Shown here in pieces: positions 5,708 through 6,320 of a stretch of 6,320 nucleotides of DNA. How positions within the stretch are numbered: position 1 is the first letter of the stretch; each line of letters starts with the position of its first letter. Source of the stretch: JAWXCH01 sp034440595 (lineage in GTDB: Bacteria > Planctomycetota > Planctomycetia > Pirellulales > JALHPA01); NCBI GenBank assembly GCA_034440595.1, contig JAWXCH010000180.1, positions 1 through 6,320 on the forward strand. The letters run 5' to 3'. The notes under the pieces were generated by a model. It was not told the DNA's origin. It was given only the letters and a program-made list of their open reading frames with translations, and did no database searches. Position numbers and translations under genes: made by a program.

Positions 5708-6320
5708 GCCTGCATCGCAATCATCGATCGCGTGATTCAATAACCGTTCTAACTCTGCCACACCACGTAGGCGACCGACGATGCGTGGATGCACGTAGAC
5801 CCGGACTCGTTTCACATAATCGTCGAATTGTTCTTTCGCTAATGCGCGAACCACCGGCGAGACACTCTCTAGCTTGCGGTAGCGCTGATCCTTCGGGAAA
5901 TAAACATCCACATTGAACTCGATTTCGCGCTCGACGGGCGGAGCGTCGAACAGCACCTCGTGGGCCGCGATCGGTTCGCCTAGATGACTGGCCAGCCGCG
6001 CGGCGAATTGTTCCGCCACATTGACCAGCCAGGCATAGGGCCGTCGCGCCAGCCGCTCGTACATCTCACGTTGCTCAAAATAGCTGTATTGCACTAGGCG
6101 TTTGTACAACGAGCGCTGCGGTCCAAATAGCCCGTTCACCAATTCCCCCGCCGGTTCTGTGCCGGCGAGACGAGCCAGTGCCGCTATCCAGTCGCTTTCC
6201 CCGAGTTGAAATAGCGTGCCGAAGTCCAGTTGCGGTTGCAACAAGAAAAATGCACGTTGCAGCATGGCCGTCGCCGAGCGGACAGTGTGGTGCCAGTAGA
6301 CCTCGCTGAACATCACATAC
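5696..6320 (-). CDS. HD-superfamily phosphohydrolase-like protein, C-terminal part (cut by window edge)
   Basis: The frame is open to the right window edge, so this is the C-terminal about 207 residues of a longer protein. A GTG at 6316 could be read as a start, but the preceding codon is TAT (Tyr) in the same frame and the text YVMFSEVYWHHTVRSA continues a conserved family block, so the gene almost surely begins outside the window. This block, with Tyr, His-His-Thr and Arg, resembles the segment after the catalytic HD core in the dGTPase/SAMHD1-like group of HD proteins, where related proteins carry a RYxMFxxVYxHxTxR pattern. The metal-binding His and Asp residues of the HD core are not in the window. 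The remainder is helical, then a strand-rich section (about EREIEFNVDVYFP), then a helical end. Activity as a nucleotide triphosphohydrolase is inferred from the family, and the substrate is unknown. It converges with the helicase gene, 5 bases between stops. Confidence 0.75.
   Translation of the reverse strand, partial: YVMFSEVYWHHTVRSATAMLQRAFFLLQPQLDFGTLFQLGESDWIAALARLAGTEPAGELVNGLFGPQRSLYKRLVQYSYFEQREMYERLARRPYAWLVNVAEQFAARLASHLGEPIAAHEVLFDAPPVEREIEFNVDVYFPKDQRYRKLESVSPVVRALAKEQFDDYVKRVRVYVHPRIVGRLRGVAELERLLNHAIDDCDAGRVR

Noticed and set aside
6314..6316. GTG as the start of the HD-like gene
   Set aside because: The frame stays open to the window edge, and the residues around it (YVMFSEVYWHH) sit inside a conserved block, so the real start is outside the window.
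1..6320. A defence system, prophage, transposon, integron or CRISPR array
   Set aside because: The helicase and HD protein could suggest defence, but the helicase is a complete Rep-like housekeeping type, the two genes converge rather than form an operon, and there are no transposase, integrase, terminal repeats or spacer arrays.

Overview
The window holds five protein-coding genes and reads as a bacterial chromosomal housekeeping region. I see no mobile element, CRISPR array, rRNA or tRNA, and no strong sign of an undescribed system. Base composition is moderately GC-rich. Most genes lack a clear Shine-Dalgarno sequence. The membrane protein has an N-terminus of the MKTERLHELQQN type, which I associate with planctomycete membrane/TPR proteins. 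A planctomycete (Pirellulales-like) source is therefore my best guess; this is inference from sequence character, not a database result.

Layout, left to right: positions 1-87 hold two adjacent hairpins downstream of the first gene. Three minus-strand genes follow, transcribed right to left: a membrane-anchored TPR-like protein with a Pro/Ala/Thr-rich tail (2204-3277), then an RluD-type 23S rRNA pseudouridine synthase (1189-2175) 28 bases later, then a PfkB-family sugar/nucleoside kinase (88-1044) after a 144-base gap. The first two look like one operon. The kinase may be co-transcribed or may have its own weak promoter in the gap. A good sigma70-like promoter (TTGACG, 18 bases, TATACT) lies upstream of the TPR gene and predicts a leader of about 100 bases with two mutually exclusive inverted repeats.

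A divergent intergenic region (3293-3647) separates this set from a plus-strand UvrD/Rep-family DNA helicase (3648-5690) with all superfamily 1A motifs intact. The helicase converges on a minus-strand HD-superfamily phosphohydrolase-like gene, cut by the right window edge (5696-6320). Their stop codons are only 5 bases apart, and an 8-bp inverted repeat spans the junction.

The genes do not form an obvious common pathway: ribosome modification, carbohydrate or nucleoside phosphorylation, cell-envelope protein assembly or scaffolding, DNA unwinding, and nucleotide hydrolysis. The items most worth a second look are non-coding: the leader with alternative pairings, and the inverted repeat at the convergent junction.
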